Of a DNA stretch of 7,447 bases, positions 7,063-7,447 are shown one piece after another. The stretch's first letter is position 1, and every line of letters starts with the position of its first letter. The notes under the pieces were generated by a model. That model had not been told where the DNA came from. It searched no databases and worked only from the letters and a program-made list of their open reading frames with translations. The position numbers and the translations under genes are program-made. Origin of the DNA: UBA1737 sp045653225 (lineage in GTDB: Bacteria > Bacillota_I > Bacilli_A > ML615J-28 > CAG-313). The stretch covers positions 1 to 7,447 of the forward strand of contig JAZOLP010000197.1 of assembly GCA_045653225.1 (NCBI GenBank), written 5' to 3'.

Positions 7063-7117
7063 TATTAGTAGAGCTCAGCCAACTTCGTTGGCAGGACACA
7101 TTTGTCCTATTAGTAGA
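7063..7117. repeat. Two abutting hairpins flanked by 10-bp direct repeats
   Basis: The direct repeat TATTAGTAGA occurs at 7063-7072 and 7108-7117. Between the copies lie two perfect 6-bp stems with no base between them: GCCAAC/GTTGGC (7078-7083 with 7087-7092, loop TTC) and AGGACA/TGTCCT (7093-7098 with 7103-7108, loop CATT). The stems are much richer in G+C than the surroundings. This could be part of a structured RNA, a recombination or protein-binding site, or a small mobile repeat. No U-tail follows on either strand, so neither is a terminator. Confidence 0.7.
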
Positions 7118-7146
7118 AAAAGATGACTATAAGTAGCATTTAGTGA

Positions 7147-7175
7147 ATAAAAAAAGACTTCACTAAGTGTGAAGT
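7147..7175 (-). terminator. Intrinsic terminator for a leftward transcript entering from the right
   Basis: The stem 7157-7163 with 7169-7175 (ACTTCAC/GTGAAGT on the minus strand, 7 bp, 5-base loop) is followed by CTTTTTTTATT. The arm at 7159-7166 can also pair with 7140-7147 (TTCACTAA/TTAGTGAA), an alternative hairpin that spans the U-tract. No coding frame reaches it from 7176-7447, so its gene, if any, ended earlier or was not captured. Confidence 0.7.
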
Positions 7176-7222
7176 GTGTTAACTAAAGTTTACGTTTTGT
7201 ATAGTAGTGGCTAAGTACTTAC

Positions 7223-7247
7223 TAAAAAATTTTTAAGAAATTTTTTA
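7223..7247. repeat. A/T-only inverted repeat
   Basis: TAAAAAATTT (7223-7232) and AAATTTTTTA (7238-7247) form a perfect 10-bp inverted repeat around TTAAG. With only A-T pairs and no tail it is weak as an RNA hairpin. Phased A-tracts here could instead bend the DNA or ease strand opening. Confidence 0.45.
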
Positions 7248-7330
7248 AAAACCTTAAAATTATGATTTTTTATCTTGTATTATATTATATAAAATAGAAT
7301 ATTTATAATTTATTAATTACAACTAAAATC

Positions 7331-7447
7331 TATTTTTAGGGGGGAGGTTTATTTATTTTTATAAAAATTAGTATTTATATTAATATTTTATTATTATTTT
7401 ATTTTATATGTATAAATATTTTTAAGGGTGGTTGGTTGGGTTAATGT
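7331..7447. other. C-free, G-run-bearing right end
   Basis: The + strand has no C in the last 117 bases. Almost all its G lies in two clusters: GGGGGGAGG (7339-7347) and GGGTGGTTGGTTGGG (7426-7440), with about 78 bases of nearly pure A/T between. The second cluster has four G-runs and could form a two-layer G-quadruplex. I see no gene here; the ATG at 7444-7446 is too close to the edge to judge. Confidence 0.6.

Larger units (their letters stand above)
6923..7447. other. 525-base stretch without a credible gene
   Basis: No frame on either strand gives a gene with both a plausible start site and plausible protein sequence. What it holds: a slightly less AT-rich patch (6935-7040), a pair of adjacent hairpins between direct repeats (7063-7117), a leftward terminator (7147-7175), a 10-bp palindrome TAAGTACTTA (7212-7221), an all-A/T inverted repeat (7223-7247), and a C-free right end (7331-7447). 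The two leftward terminators suggest a decayed gene, a small RNA, or the 3' untranslated end of a gene outside the window. Confidence 0.6.

Noticed and set aside
7078..7108. The paired hairpins as terminators
   Set aside because: Neither stem is followed by a U-tract on either strand.
7063..7117. tRNA or CRISPR repeat
   Set aside because: There are no tRNA arms or T-loop consensus, and only two copies of a 10-bp repeat, too short and too few for a CRISPR array.
6926..7126. + strand frame of 66 codons (TTG start)
   Set aside because: No ribosome site and no domain-like pattern; it runs through the two hairpins, and the terminators flanking it read in the other direction.
7339..7447. GGGGGGAGG as a ribosome site for a + strand gene
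   Set aside because: No start codon with an open frame follows at a workable distance; the ATG near 7409 stops after a few codons.

Overview
The window is very AT-rich DNA. All four genes I can support lie on the minus strand, so transcription runs from right to left. The three complete genes end in TAA, TAA and TAG, read through in the standard code and encode Trp as TGG, so this is not a TGA=Trp mycoplasma code. AAGGAG/GGAGG ribosome sites, a lipobox lipoprotein with bacterial Ig-like domains, a DUF624 (YesL-like) membrane protein and intrinsic terminators after genes point to a low-GC Bacillota or Mollicutes-related Bacilli. The exact lineage cannot be read from this sequence.

Layout in order of transcription. 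(1) 7447-6923: about 525 bases with no credible gene. It holds two intrinsic terminators reading leftward, a pair of abutting hairpins between 10-bp direct repeats, and a 117-base right end with no C on the + strand. (2) 6820-3862: a two-gene operon. It has a promoter with a GTCTAGAC palindrome upstream, a 315-aa protein of unrecognised family without a signal peptide, then 3 bases later a secreted 634-aa phosphodiester glycosidase (NAGPA family), and a terminator that overlaps the second stop codon. (3) 3814-590: a near-consensus promoter whose spacer contains the same palindrome, a 1037-aa lipoprotein, and a strong terminator. (4) 598-1: an extended -10 promoter whose -35 lies in the preceding terminator tail, and the start of a DUF624 membrane protein that runs off the left edge.

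How the parts may work together: the two operators share 16 identical bases, and their core fits the binding consensus of HutC-type GntR regulators, many of which sense sugar phosphates. The lipoprotein and the glycosidase operon are therefore probably one regulon. I infer a surface glycan or phosphoglycan system, with the glycosidase as enzyme and the multi-domain lipoprotein as surface binder or adhesin. The 315-aa protein, and a module present three times in the lipoprotein, are the parts I cannot assign to a known function.
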